Source: UBA6120 sp964639215
GTDB lineage: Bacteria; Bacillota_I; Bacilli_A; RFN20; CAG-826
Length of the DNA stretch: 64,000 bases
NCBI GenBank assembly: GCA_964639215.1
Contig: CAZXCV010000003.1
Location: forward strand, 12,642-76,641
Direction: 5' to 3'
Every line of letters begins with the position of its first letter. The stretch's first letter is position 1. The translations under genes were made by a program, and so were the position numbers. Positions 1 to 8,379 of this stretch are shown piece by piece. A model generated the notes under the pieces. That model saw nothing but the letters and a program-made list of their open reading frames with translations, searched no databases and was not told the origin of the DNA.

Positions 1-413
1 GCCGAACTATAAAACAGGGCGATTCGTTTTCGTGTTTGTTCCTTAATTCGCTGATCATAATCTCCGTTGACAATTGAGCGATAATGAAATTGATATAAGT
101 GATTCGTAACGAATTCTATTAATAAATCTTTGCCGGCGCTTTTATAAGTTTGCGTGATAAATGTGCGATTATTAACACAATACCTGCCAATGCGACTTAC
201 GGCTTCCATCCATGTTGTTGCTTTATCAAACCCATCAATCGTTTCGTTGAGAAATATCCAGGCTAAAAGTTCATAAATGTCGCTGAAGTGATAATAGAAA
301 GTTTGGCGTGATACACCACATAATTCGGTCAAGGTCTTGACGTTAATTTCATCAAGATTCTTGTTTTTCATCATCTTTTTTAGCGCTTGGGCGAGAATGT
401 ATTCTCTTGTCAT
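1..413 (-). CDS. TetR/AcrR family regulator, 3' end cut by window edge
   Basis: The frame is open from an ATG at 413 down to base 1, giving 137 residues with no stop, so the C-terminus lies outside the window. The N-terminus shows the TetR helix-turn-helix: residues about 24-45 read KTLTELCGVSRQTFYYHFSD, the usual recognition helix followed by the F/YYHF signature. The short first helix and KMM-K-K-L-D-E-I-N-V-K-T-L opening resemble the DhaS-like TetR subgroup (family knowledge). The start overlaps the psuG stop as ATGA, so it is probably translated with psuG. Ligand and targets cannot be read from the sequence; control of the adjacent psuG or ABC genes is only a guess. Confidence 0.85.
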   Translation of the reverse strand, partial: MTREYILAQALKKMMKNKNLDEINVKTLTELCGVSRQTFYYHFSDIYELLAWIFLNETIDGFDKATTWMEAVSRIGRYCVNNRTFITQTYKSAGKDLLIEFVTNHLYQFHYRSIVNGDYDQRIKEQTRKRIALFYSS

Positions 414-1309
414 AATTTTGCTAATTCCTTGGCGATTAAAGCGCCAACTCGGGCGTTATTTAAAATTAGAGCAATGTTGCTCTCGAGTGATTCCCCGTGC
501 GTCAATTCACTCACGCGTTTTAATAAGAATGGGGTGACTTCAAATCCACTAATGTGCTGTTGTTGTGCTTCTATGAGCGCTTGGTTTATTGCAGCGTCCA
601 TCACCTTAGGATTAAGTGCATATTGTGTCGGAATTGGAACGGTGATTAAAATTCCTCCATGCAATTGTTGCTGTCTTTTAATATCAATAATAAGCGCGGC
701 TTCTTGTTCATCTTTAAGTTCATAATCAACTGGTAATCCGCTATCAGGTACGTAAAAAGCCGGTAAATGTGCTGTTTTAAAGCCATAGACAGGTACGCCT
801 TTCGTTTCGAGATACTGCAATGTTTTCGGTAAATCTAAGATTGCTTTTGCTCCTGCACAAACAACTGTGACATTCGTTTGCGCCAATTCTTCCAAATCAG
901 CTGAAACATCGTGAGTTAGTTCAACTTGACGATGTACCCCGCCAATCCCACCGGTAACGAAAATTTCAATCCCGGCTTGTGCGGCTAATATCATCGTGGC
1001 AGCCACGGTGGTCGCGCCCCACATTTTTTTTGCATAAACGAGCGGTAGATCTCGACGAGAAACTTTCTTGATATCGTGCCGTTGCCCGAATAATTCGATT
1101 TCTATATTCGACATTCCAATAACAGCAACACCTTCGATAATTCCGATTGTCGCTGGAATCGCTCCCATCTCAATAATCGCTTGTTCCACCGCTAAAGCGG
1201 TTTTAACATTTTGAGGATAAGGCATCCCGTGCGAAATGATGGTTGATTCGAGGGCAACGACTGGTCGATGTTCATTTAGTGCTTGTAACACTTGGCTTGC
1301 AACACGCAT
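410..1309 (-). CDS. psuG: Pseudouridine-5'-phosphate glycosidase
   Basis: PsuG reversibly cleaves pseudouridine 5'-phosphate to uracil and ribose 5-phosphate, in the cytoplasm, during pseudouridine salvage. The 299-residue length is normal for the family. Diagnostic blocks are visible: ALESTIISHGMPYPQN near residue 19, FVTGGIGGVHR near 118, and SADLEELAQTNVTVVCAGAK near 137 containing the conserved D and K region. It lies 4 bases after the ABC transporter and overlaps the TetR gene by 4, so the three look co-transcribed. The usual partner kinase PsuK is not seen in this window; it could lie to the left or be absent. Confidence 0.95.
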   Translation of the reverse strand: MRVASQVLQALNEHRPVVALESTIISHGMPYPQNVKTALAVEQAIIEMGAIPATIGIIEGVAVIGMSNIEIELFGQRHDIKKVSRRDLPLVYAKKMWGATTVAATMILAAQAGIEIFVTGGIGGVHRQVELTHDVSADLEELAQTNVTVVCAGAKAILDLPKTLQYLETKGVPVYGFKTAHLPAFYVPDSGLPVDYELKDEQEAALIIDIKRQQQLHGGILITVPIPTQYALNPKVMDAAINQALIEAQQQHISGFEVTPFLLKRVSELTHGESLESNIALILNNARVGALIAKELAKL

Positions 1310-1313
1310 ACGT

Positions 1314-3827
1314 TTACTCCGTTCTCAGGGCGACAACCGGATCTTTATTGCTTGCAATTCGACTCGGGATTAATCCTGAAAATAATGTTAAAACAACACT
1401 GATGATGATTAAAGCAATGCCATGGAGGGGATTGAGTTGTGCAATGGTCGCCAAACCTTGACCCGGAAACACGGCATTTAAAATTAAATTGATTGGTATT
1501 GTTATTAGTAATGTCACAGCAATTCCGATCACACCTGCTGTAAAGCCAATAATTACCGTTTCGGCTTCAAATAGTCGGGCGATATCTTTTTTACGAGCTC
1601 CAATCGCGCGCAAAACCCCAATTTCTTTGGTACGCTCAATGACCGAGACATATGTGATAATGCCAATCATGACACTTGAGACGACGAGCGAAATGCTCGC
1701 AAAGACGATTAATACGACCGAGATAACATCAATCATCGTACCAATGGAAGAAGTGAGACTCTCTGCTAAATCAGTGTAATAAATGTGATCCGTTTCAACT
1801 CGATCTTCATTCCATGCATCAAGATAATTAATTATGGCTTTTTTATCTTGGAAACTGGATGGGAAAATTGAAATCCCCGCCACGAGTGACAAATTAATCG
1901 GTACGGCCGCTGGTTGAGCAGCCAAAACCGTCGCAATAATTGGGTGGGTAATTAAATCTGTACCTAAGTATTTAGCGTGGTTGATATAATCAAGTGCTGA
2001 TGTTTCCACTCCTTCACTACGTACACTATAAAAATGTGGAACTGGGACCATCGTTCCCGAAACATTAACGATTTCGGTATAGAAATTATTAAAATGATCA
2101 GTCGCAATGTTCGAGGCTTTGTTCTCTTCCAACATTTCTTCTGCCAATTGTGGAAGATAGCCCAATCCTGTTGCCATGAGATTGGCGGGTGAAGCTTCTT
2201 TAGGACGTAAAATGCCCGTTATTGTAATCGTACGTCCAATGTTAGGATTATCGTAAAGCGTTGTCAGTTCTGTGTTCGTCGGTCGTCGGTAGAGCCGCAT
2301 TTCCTTGGGTCCAGCAAAGGCATCGGTTGCGATAAAAGAAGCATCTTCATCGTAAATGAAATATTCATCATTGTTGAAAAGTCGTACTTGTTTCCCAACG
2401 ATATCGTTGAAAGTCAAAGATGCGGTTGATGTGTCGGCGCTATTAAGAAGCCCGAGATTTTGTAGAACATCGCGATCGACACGATTATATTCATCGACGA
2501 TTAAAACCGCTTCGTTAGTCGTGAGTGGATAGCTGCTAGGTACTGTTGTTCCTAGCAAATCATAATACTCACGGACAAAGGCTTCATCTCCAAGTAGTTC
2601 GTGCCACGAGGACGTGGACAAATTTGATAAGGTTGAGAAAAACCCACCGCCATCATCGCGCCACATTGAGACGTTACTAGCGGGACTTTTAACGGCCAAA
2701 TTCATACCTAAGGTATAGCGATAACTAACGCTATTGACACCTGGCATATCTTTGAGACCCTCAATGTAATCAAAATACTCTTCGGTCCATTGATTGACGT
2801 GTCCCGTGATAAACGTTTGGTCATACACTAGTACCGTTTCTTCTGCAGGTAATAGTGGGACATTGACACTTCGATCAGGTGGTGCAAAATTATATGACAC
2901 GCTATTAACAGTGATCGGAAATCCAGACAGTGTCGACATTTCCATTTTATGAACGTAGTTCGTAAAACCGTTTGATACTGCCAAAACGAGTGCGACGCCG
3001 ATGATGCCAATGCTCCCAGCAATCGCCGTCATAATTGTTCGACCTTTTTTAGTTAACAAATTATTAAAACTGATGTTTAAAGCGGTGATAAAACTCATCG
3101 CTGTTTTTTTACCGACCTCATCACCAACAATCGTAACTTGCGTGGTTTTAGAAATGTTTGAGGAATCAGAAACAACTTCACCATCTTTGAGTTTAATGAT
3201 GCGTGTAGCATACTTTTCAGCGAGTTCACGGTTATGGGTAACCATGATGACTAATCGTTTCTTTGATATTTCTTGTAACATGTCAAGAATCGTCGTCGAA
3301 GTAACACTATCAAGTGCTCCTGTTGGCTCGTCAGCTAATAAAATGTCTGGTTTGTTGGCCATTGAACGCGCAATCGCGACACGTTGCATCTCGCCACCAG
3401 ATAATTGGTTGGGGCGTTTAAATAATTTGTCGCCGAGCCCGACATCTTCAAGCACCTTGGTCGCTCTCCGGCGGCGTTCAGCAATACTAACACCAGAGAG
3501 CGTCATCGATAACTCAACGTTTTGAAGCACATTTAAGTGCATGATGAGATTATAGTTTTGAAAAACGAAACCTACCCGATGATTACGATAGCTATCCCAA
3601 TCGCGATCATTGAATTTCTTAGTCGACATTCCTTCAATGATTAAATCTCCCGAAGTATATTGATCAAGTCCCCCGATGAGATTCAATAATGTGGTTTTGC
3701 CACATCCGGAAGGTCCTAAAATGGCAACGAATTCTTTTTCTTGAAATGAAAGCGTCACCCCTTTAAGCACTTCAAGTGGTTTTTTTCCAACAATATATTC
3801 CTTGTGGATATTACGTAATTCAAGCAT
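1314..3827 (-). CDS. MacB/FtsX-type ABC transporter, ATPase-permease fusion
   Basis: An 837-residue protein with an N-terminal LolD/MacB-class ATPase: Walker A GPSGCGKTT at 38-46, signature LSGGEMQR at 142-149, Walker B ILLADE at 162-167 followed by PTGALD. A transmembrane segment near 265-290 leads into a long extracytoplasmic domain (about 290-690), and the C-terminal third holds the three-helix FtsX permease core with the ERTKEIGVLRAIGA motif. Such proteins act as mechanotransmission pumps or exporters of peptides, antibiotics or lipoproteins; the substrate here is unknown. A GGGAG ribosome site lies 8 bases before the ATG. The upstream lipoprotein is a possible extracellular partner. Confidence 0.9.
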   Translation of the reverse strand: MLELRNIHKEYIVGKKPLEVLKGVTLSFQEKEFVAILGPSGCGKTTLLNLIGGLDQYTSGDLIIEGMSTKKFNDRDWDSYRNHRVGFVFQNYNLIMHLNVLQNVELSMTLSGVSIAERRRRATKVLEDVGLGDKLFKRPNQLSGGEMQRVAIARSMANKPDILLADEPTGALDSVTSTTILDMLQEISKKRLVIMVTHNRELAEKYATRIIKLKDGEVVSDSSNISKTTQVTIVGDEVGKKTAMSFITALNISFNNLLTKKGRTIMTAIAGSIGIIGVALVLAVSNGFTNYVHKMEMSTLSGFPITVNSVSYNFAPPDRSVNVPLLPAEETVLVYDQTFITGHVNQWTEEYFDYIEGLKDMPGVNSVSYRYTLGMNLAVKSPASNVSMWRDDGGGFFSTLSNLSTSSWHELLGDEAFVREYYDLLGTTVPSSYPLTTNEAVLIVDEYNRVDRDVLQNLGLLNSADTSTASLTFNDIVGKQVRLFNNDEYFIYDEDASFIATDAFAGPKEMRLYRRPTNTELTTLYDNPNIGRTITITGILRPKEASPANLMATGLGYLPQLAEEMLEENKASNIATDHFNNFYTEIVNVSGTMVPVPHFYSVRSEGVETSALDYINHAKYLGTDLITHPIIATVLAAQPAAVPINLSLVAGISIFPSSFQDKKAIINYLDAWNEDRVETDHIYYTDLAESLTSSIGTMIDVISVVLIVFASISLVVSSVMIGIITYVSVIERTKEIGVLRAIGARKKDIARLFEAETVIIGFTAGVIGIAVTLLITIPINLILNAVFPGQGLATIAQLNPLHGIALIIISVVLTLFSGLIPSRIASNKDPVVALRTE

Positions 3828-3851
3828 AACAATAACTCCCTATAGTAAAGA

Positions 3852-3870
3852 ACTATTATACAATAATAGT
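3852..3870. promoter_or_regulatory. Inverted repeat enclosing the -10 of the ABC transporter gene
   Basis: Perfect 8-base arms ACTATTAT / ATAATAGT separated by 3 bases. On the minus strand the repeat contains TATAAT (3860-3855), placed about 28 bases before the ABC start codon. This looks like a -10 element lying inside an operator. The -35 is not obvious. A second perfect 9-base inverted repeat (3886-3906) overlaps the stop of the upstream lipoprotein gene but has no T tract on the minus strand, so it is not a typical terminator. Confidence 0.45.
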
Positions 3871-3896
3871 CCTGTATTTACTGTTTTTAGCATAAC

Positions 3897-4964
3897 CTAT
3901 GCTAAATTGACTGAATATGTCTGCAGCTGTTCGATTGAAGAAACGATGCCGTTGGTAATTGTGACAATGTAGAGCAAATCCATGTTGTAGACGGCTGTAT
4001 TATTTTCTCCAATATGTTGACTGACTTGTAAATGATAGGTGATATTAGTGCTGATGGTCGTCTTTGTCGCGGTTAAGGATAGCGCATAAAAGTTTTGATA
4101 CCCTGGTTTCGTGCCATCGATGTAAGGTCCATAGTTTTCAGCGCGTTTGTCGAGCCATCGAAGGGCACGGCCACCACCCCCAAGACGAAGCGCGTCTTTA
4201 AAATTGCCGTCCGTCCGGGGACTTACGCGTTTGTAATCTGTTTCTCGATTACTAGTGTCTGGATAGGTTTCATCTCGCATTTCGTAAATGAAATATCCAT
4301 CTGATCGAATTTGCTCGACGAGTGAATATTCATCGACAAAGCCATCTTGGTAATAAATCGTTCCCGTACCAGTCCCGTGTACAATTTGATTGTCATAACG
4401 GGACGATTGGACGTTTTCGATTTTATGATAGTTGTTGTAAGCATAATAAGGGCCACTAAAGAAATCGTGATAATAGATTGTTTCGGTAAAATCAATTTCT
4501 TCAAAGTTTACGATATCATCATTTGTGGCGAGATTATTAAGCAAATCATCAATTTGCACTGGTGATAACGCCCCGACATTATAAGTAGCAATGAGGTTGG
4601 CTAACGTTGCATCGTGTCCCATAAACTCAATTACTTCATCTGAATAATCAATGGGCATATGACTTGAGCTACTATCACTCAATTCGCTCGAGCGATAAAA
4701 GGGAACTTCGCCATCATCTTCATAATTTCTTGGATTGAGCAACGTGCCATCAAAATTTGATTCTTCACCAACGTGATAGGTTCGCAAAATATAGAACTCG
4801 GATAATTTTCGTTGTTTGCCAAAGACAGGATTAAAGTCAAAGTAAGGACTCCAATAGCTTGGGTTACTTGTTGAATAAAACGAAATATTTGACGTGCTGC
4901 ATCCACTGAGAAAAGATGTTATTAACAATCCAACTATGAGTGATTTGTTATATTTTATTCTCAT
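3897..4964 (-). CDS. Putative secreted lipoprotein, unknown function
   Basis: A short basic N-terminus and hydrophobic segment end in the lipobox LSGC (Cys about residue 22), so the product should be lipid-anchored on the outer face of the membrane. The mature part, about 330 residues, is acidic and rich in Tyr, Ser and Asn; no enzyme motif is recognised. I chose the ATG at 4964 rather than the TTG one codon upstream because an AGGT ribosome-binding element lies 6 bases before it. It sits 21 bases after tadA and directly before the MacB-like ABC gene, a pairing often seen for export or envelope functions, but the link is only positional. Confidence 0.8.
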   Translation of the reverse strand: MRIKYNKSLIVGLLITSFLSGCSTSNISFYSTSNPSYWSPYFDFNPVFGKQRKLSEFYILRTYHVGEESNFDGTLLNPRNYEDDGEVPFYRSSELSDSSSSHMPIDYSDEVIEFMGHDATLANLIATYNVGALSPVQIDDLLNNLATNDDIVNFEEIDFTETIYYHDFFSGPYYAYNNYHKIENVQSSRYDNQIVHGTGTGTIYYQDGFVDEYSLVEQIRSDGYFIYEMRDETYPDTSNRETDYKRVSPRTDGNFKDALRLGGGGRALRWLDKRAENYGPYIDGTKPGYQNFYALSLTATKTTISTNITYHLQVSQHIGENNTAVYNMDLLYIVTITNGIVSSIEQLQTYSVNLA

Positions 4965-4985
4965 CAATTTACCTGCAAATCGCCA

Positions 4986-5447
4986 CTATTTTTGCAATCT
5001 CTTTGTTTTAAAATATTCACTAATTATTTTGCTGCATTCTTCTTTTAGAATGTCGTGAACCACAGTTGGATAATGGTTTAACCGGCTTTGTTCATACAAG
5101 TTGAATGAGGATCCAAGCGCTCCCCCTTTTGGGTCTGGGGCTCCATATATAACTGTGTCAATTCGCGCCAATACAATCGCTCCTGCGCACATCGCACATG
5201 GTTCGATTGTCACGTAGATGGTGCAATCAGTTAATCGCCATGAGCCTAATTTTTTAGCTGCTTTCTTAATCGCTATGATTTCAGCATGCGCGGTTGGATC
5301 GTTATTTTTTTCGCGCTTATTATGACCGCGAGCAATAATCTGACCAGCACGAACAATGACGGCGCCAATTGGGACTTCATCGATTAGTAAGGCGCGCTTA
5401 GCTTCGCGATAGGCCGCCTTCATAAAGTGTTCGTGGATGTTTTTCAT
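4986..5447 (-). CDS. tadA: tRNA-specific adenosine-34 deaminase
   Basis: TadA deaminates A34 to inosine in the wobble position of tRNA-Arg(ACG). The zinc site is complete: His54-Ala-Glu56, where the Glu is the proton shuttle, and PCAMC with Cys84 and Cys87. The 153-residue length and the GAPDPKGGALGS segment fit the TadA/CDA family. The gene lies about 20 bases downstream of the SRP RNA; this tadA-SRP RNA adjacency also occurs in Bacillus subtilis (established knowledge). No strong Shine-Dalgarno element precedes the ATG, so translation may be weak or the message may be made from the SRP RNA promoter by readthrough. Confidence 0.95.
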   Translation of the reverse strand: MKNIHEHFMKAAYREAKRALLIDEVPIGAVIVRAGQIIARGHNKREKNNDPTAHAEIIAIKKAAKKLGSWRLTDCTIYVTIEPCAMCAGAIVLARIDTVIYGAPDPKGGALGSSFNLYEQSRLNHYPTVVHDILKEECSKIISEYFKTKRLQK

Positions 5448-5464
5448 CGTTTATTAAAGCAAGA

Positions 5465-5545
5465 AACCACCGCACATGAGCGAGATGTTTAAGGATGCTA
5501 CGTTTCCGTCCTGACCTGGTTCGCACTCATCTCATCGCGATGGCA
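5465..5545 (-). ncRNA. ffs: Signal recognition particle RNA, 4.5S type
   Basis: The minus strand carries the SRP domain IV signature: ACCAGGTCAGG, then an ACG-GAAA-CGT hairpin with a GNRA tetraloop, then AGCA, forming the conserved symmetric loop that binds Ffh. Flanking arms (CCATCGCG and AUGAG on the 5' side; CTCAT and GTGCGGTGG on the 3' side) pair to close a long rod of about 80 nt. There is no Alu domain, so it is the short type rather than the 270-nt Bacillus scRNA. The ends are estimated from the stem and the upstream -10 and may be off by a few bases. Confidence 0.9.
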
Positions 5546-5550
5546 TAAAA

Positions 5551-5559
5551 ATTATAGCA
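5551..5559 (-). promoter_or_regulatory. Extended -10 promoter of the SRP RNA
   Basis: On the minus strand TGCTATAAT is a perfect extended -10 element (TGnTATAAT). It predicts a start near 5544, at the base of the SRP RNA closing stem. No TTGACA-like -35 is seen at the right distance, which is normal for extended -10 promoters. Confidence 0.7.
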
Positions 5560-5571
5560 TATCTAATATTT

Positions 5572-6069
5572 TTAGATATACGACAAGATTGGTGACCATG
5601 AATCTATTAATTGAGGTAGTCGATACTGTGCATTCGCGGGACTCGATGATGGTAAAATTGTACGCATCGTTTGAAACTCGCTAAAAAATTCATCAAAAAG
5701 CCGTCCTGCTGTTTTTCCGTTAATGAAGATGTGCCTAATTGAATATTTTTTCATTAATTTGCGGATATCAGCAACAACGACGTTTCGAATTGTGGCATCA
5801 CTTGATCCATTGATGTCACAGCTTTGAATGACATCATGGATTGCGATATGGTGCTCTAATAGTATTTTCTTTTTAAGAGTTCCCGAACAAGTGACTAAAT
5901 CAACGCGTAATAATTCAGAGAGTACTCGATAAAAACGATTCCGTTCGTTTCCATAATAAAAGCCAACTTCAATCGCTCGAATTGATGGGAAGCTGCCGAG
6001 AATGAGGATGCGGCTAAGGTGGTCAATCCATGGCGCAAATGGTTGGCTCAAATGGCGCTTTTTCGCCAT
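5572..6069 (-). CDS. DNA-deoxyinosine (hypoxanthine) glycosylase, UDG superfamily
   Basis: A 165-residue uracil-DNA-glycosylase-fold protein. The opening block ILILGSFPS near residue 20, followed by GFYYGNERNRFYRVL, and the C-terminal LPSSSPANA (the SxSPxxA block) match the hypoxanthine-DNA glycosylase subfamily (UDG family 6). It should excise deaminated adenine from DNA as the first step of base excision repair. It starts 6 bases after serS and is the last coding gene of the long minus-strand run from the S4 gene. The SRP RNA promoter begins immediately beyond its stop. Confidence 0.85.
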   Translation of the reverse strand: MAKKRHLSQPFAPWIDHLSRILILGSFPSIRAIEVGFYYGNERNRFYRVLSELLRVDLVTCSGTLKKKILLEHHIAIHDVIQSCDINGSSDATIRNVVVADIRKLMKKYSIRHIFINGKTAGRLFDEFFSEFQTMRTILPSSSPANAQYRLPQLIDSWSPILSYI

Positions 6070-6075
6070 ATTAAA

Positions 6076-7353
6076 TTATTTGCTCAAAGCGATGCGGTCA
6101 CGTCCACCCATGAATGGGCGTAGAACTTCAGGAATAACGAGTGAACCATCCACTTGCTGATATTGTTCAAGAATTGCCGGAATCAGGCGCGAAGTCGCTA
6201 ATCCAGAGGCATTGAGCGTGTGGCAATATTGAATTTTTCCATCTTTGTCACGGTAGCGAATCATTCCGCGTCGCGCTTGATAGTCCCTGGCGTTTGAAGC
6301 ACTACTGACTTCTTTATAGATGCCCATCGATGGTATGTAAACTTCGATATCATATGTGCGCGCCATCGAATGCGAGCAATCACCAGCCGCCAGCTTGCTT
6401 AACTGAAAGTGTAGCCCCAACTTTTCGACTAAAGTAGCCGCCTTGTTAACGAGTTCTTCAAAGGCAGCGTCACTACCGGAATTGGTCGTATATTGGACTA
6501 ATTCAACTTTGTTAAATTGATAACCGCGAATCATTCCGCGTTCCTCAGAACGATAACTTCCGGCTTCACAACGGTAACACGGGGTGTATGCAAAATATTT
6601 CTTCGGCAGTTCGGCTTCCGTTAAAATTTCTTGTCGATGAAAATTTACAAGCGCTGTTTCTGCCGTCGGTAATAAAAACCGCTTTGGTTCCACACCATCG
6701 AGCCAAAACACATCTTGTTTAAATTTGGGAAATTGTCCAGCAGTAAAACCAGATTCATCATTTAATAAATGTGGTGGAAGAATGAATTGATAACCATCCT
6801 TTAAGTGTTCGCTGATAAAGAAATTAATTAACGCCCATTCAAGTTCCGCCCCAACACCCGTATATATCCACGTTCCAGCTCCCGATATTTTAGCGGCGCG
6901 TCCATAGTCAACAACTTTAAGCGAAGTGGCTAGTTCCACGTGATCTTTAATCGGAAAATCGAAAGTTGGTTTTGTTCCATAAACACGGATTACTTCATTA
7001 TTTTCCTTACCACCGGCTTTTAAATCAGCATCTGGTAAATTAGGAAGGGAAAATAAGATGTGATTAAGTTCTGATTCAAGCACTTTTAATTCTTGTTCTA
7101 CTTCAATGTTTGAAGCATTTAGTTGCTTAACTTTAGCAAATATGGGCATAACGTCAGTGCCCGCTTTCTTAAGTTCTGGGACGCTTGCAGATAAGCGATT
7201 TGCTTCGGCTTTCACGTTTTCGATTTTAAAAAGTAAGGCGCGTTTGTGCGCAAGCTTTTGAATGATTGGGTCTAAATCAACATCCCAACCTTTCCGTTTC
7301 AATAATTCCTTAACTAGTTGCGGTTCTTTTTCTAATTTATTGAGTTCGAGCAT
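6076..7353 (-). CDS. serS: Seryl-tRNA synthetase
   Basis: A class II synthetase of 425 residues, the normal length. The N-terminal coiled-coil arm that grips the tRNA-Ser variable loop covers about residues 30-100. Motif 2 is CYRCEAGSYRSEERGMIRGYQ near residue 260, and motif 3 lies in the C-terminal block with LNASGLATSRLIPAILEQYQ. It charges tRNA-Ser and selenocysteine tRNA where present. It lies 13 bases after the glycosyltransferase and 6 bases before the glycosylase. No T-box leader is present in the short upstream gap, so serine control by a T-box is unlikely here. Confidence 0.98.
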   Translation of the reverse strand: MLELNKLEKEPQLVKELLKRKGWDVDLDPIIQKLAHKRALLFKIENVKAEANRLSASVPELKKAGTDVMPIFAKVKQLNASNIEVEQELKVLESELNHILFSLPNLPDADLKAGGKENNEVIRVYGTKPTFDFPIKDHVELATSLKVVDYGRAAKISGAGTWIYTGVGAELEWALINFFISEHLKDGYQFILPPHLLNDESGFTAGQFPKFKQDVFWLDGVEPKRFLLPTAETALVNFHRQEILTEAELPKKYFAYTPCYRCEAGSYRSEERGMIRGYQFNKVELVQYTTNSGSDAAFEELVNKAATLVEKLGLHFQLSKLAAGDCSHSMARTYDIEVYIPSMGIYKEVSSASNARDYQARRGMIRYRDKDGKIQYCHTLNASGLATSRLIPAILEQYQQVDGSLVIPEVLRPFMGGRDRIALSK

Positions 7354-7366
7354 AACGTGTCCTCAC

Positions 7367-8377
7367 TTAATTCTTGCCATAATTGGCAAGCGTTTCATAT
7401 ATGTCTTTGAGTTTCTTGGCAATGATATCCAAATCAACCTCGAGCGCTTTTTGATATGCCACTTCAATTGTACTGGCAATTTTCCCATCAAGGTAGTGGC
7501 GCAGTGTTTTTTCCAGGTCATGATTACTATCGCCGATATATCCAGTTATTTTATCGATGACGAGATCAGGATAAACCGCATCGCGCCTCGCGATAATTTG
7601 CGTTTTGCTGAGCATCGGATCGAGCACGCTGACAGTACCAGCTGGATAATAACTTGGTAACATAAAGGCACTGGCGTTTAGTAAGGCCGAACGATAGACG
7701 TCTTCGTGGACCGTTTTCTTTAAATGGACATTATTCGGAGCCTGTCGATATTCCTTTTTAAAAAACCAAAACGACCAAAGCGTCGGTTGTGGTCCAAAAT
7801 AATAAAAATCAACATCAGGAAATTGCCGCGCGATTTGAATATAATCGGGTAAGCCGCTTTCTTGTGAATAACGTCCATTGGCAATGACAAGTTTTCGGTT
7901 GGGATTATACCCGCAATAACGAGCAAAGATGCCTTTTTCGAGCTCGTGTTCCTGATTAAATCGCCCTTTGATGATACCTTCGGATAGGACCTCGATTGGT
8001 GTTGTAACACCAAGGTGGGTTAAAATCGTTTTACCGCTGACAGTGGGCACGATAATTAACGTCGCGAGTTCTAGCACAGCTAAATCATGTGTTGTAATCT
8101 CCCATTTACCATCGTGCTTGGAGAGCAAGCGGGCATCTGGGTCGTTTTCAGACATTAAGGCCGAAATAATAATTGGAACCTTTCGTAAATAAGCGTTTTT
8201 AATATATTTGTACGCTTTGGTGCTGACGAAATGCGCAATGTCATACTGTTCAAGCGGATCTGTCGTCACGTCAATATTGGCGAGACGACATCCCTCGTAG
8301 AGATTTTTGACGACGCGCATTCCTTCATAATTGTGCGTATCGCGACTAAGTGGTTGAAAGTAGACTAAAGCGCGCAC
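7367..8377 (-). CDS. Family GT4-like glycosyltransferase
   Basis: A 336-residue GT-B glycosyltransferase. The C-terminal half shows the family pattern: IANGRYSQESGLPDYIQIA (donor-domain start near 165), then FYYFGP, then AFMLPSYYPAGTVSVLDPML, where the acidic nucleotide-sugar-binding EX7E element is degenerate (P-S-Y-Y in place of the first Glu region). In Mollicutes-like bacteria similar enzymes glucosylate membrane diacylglycerol or build capsule (family knowledge); the acceptor is not readable here. It starts 2 bases after gyrA, so it is co-transcribed with the gyrase genes. Confidence 0.75.
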   Translation of the reverse strand: MRALVYFQPLSRDTHNYEGMRVVKNLYEGCRLANIDVTTDPLEQYDIAHFVSTKAYKYIKNAYLRKVPIIISALMSENDPDARLLSKHDGKWEITTHDLAVLELATLIIVPTVSGKTILTHLGVTTPIEVLSEGIIKGRFNQEHELEKGIFARYCGYNPNRKLVIANGRYSQESGLPDYIQIARQFPDVDFYYFGPQPTLWSFWFFKKEYRQAPNNVHLKKTVHEDVYRSALLNASAFMLPSYYPAGTVSVLDPMLSKTQIIARRDAVYPDLVIDKITGYIGDSNHDLEKTLRHYLDGKIASTIEVAYQKALEVDLDIIAKKLKDIYETLANYGKN

Positions 8378-8379
8378 GT

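Noticed and set aside
387..725. Plus-strand open frames over psuG and the TetR gene
   Set aside because: They are shadows of well-supported minus-strand genes and have no family signature or ribosome site.
3886..3906. Terminator at the lipoprotein 3' end
   Set aside because: The perfect hairpin is not followed by a T run on the minus strand.
7354..7366. T-box leader for serS
   Set aside because: Only 13 bases separate it from the preceding gene and no T-box sequence is found.
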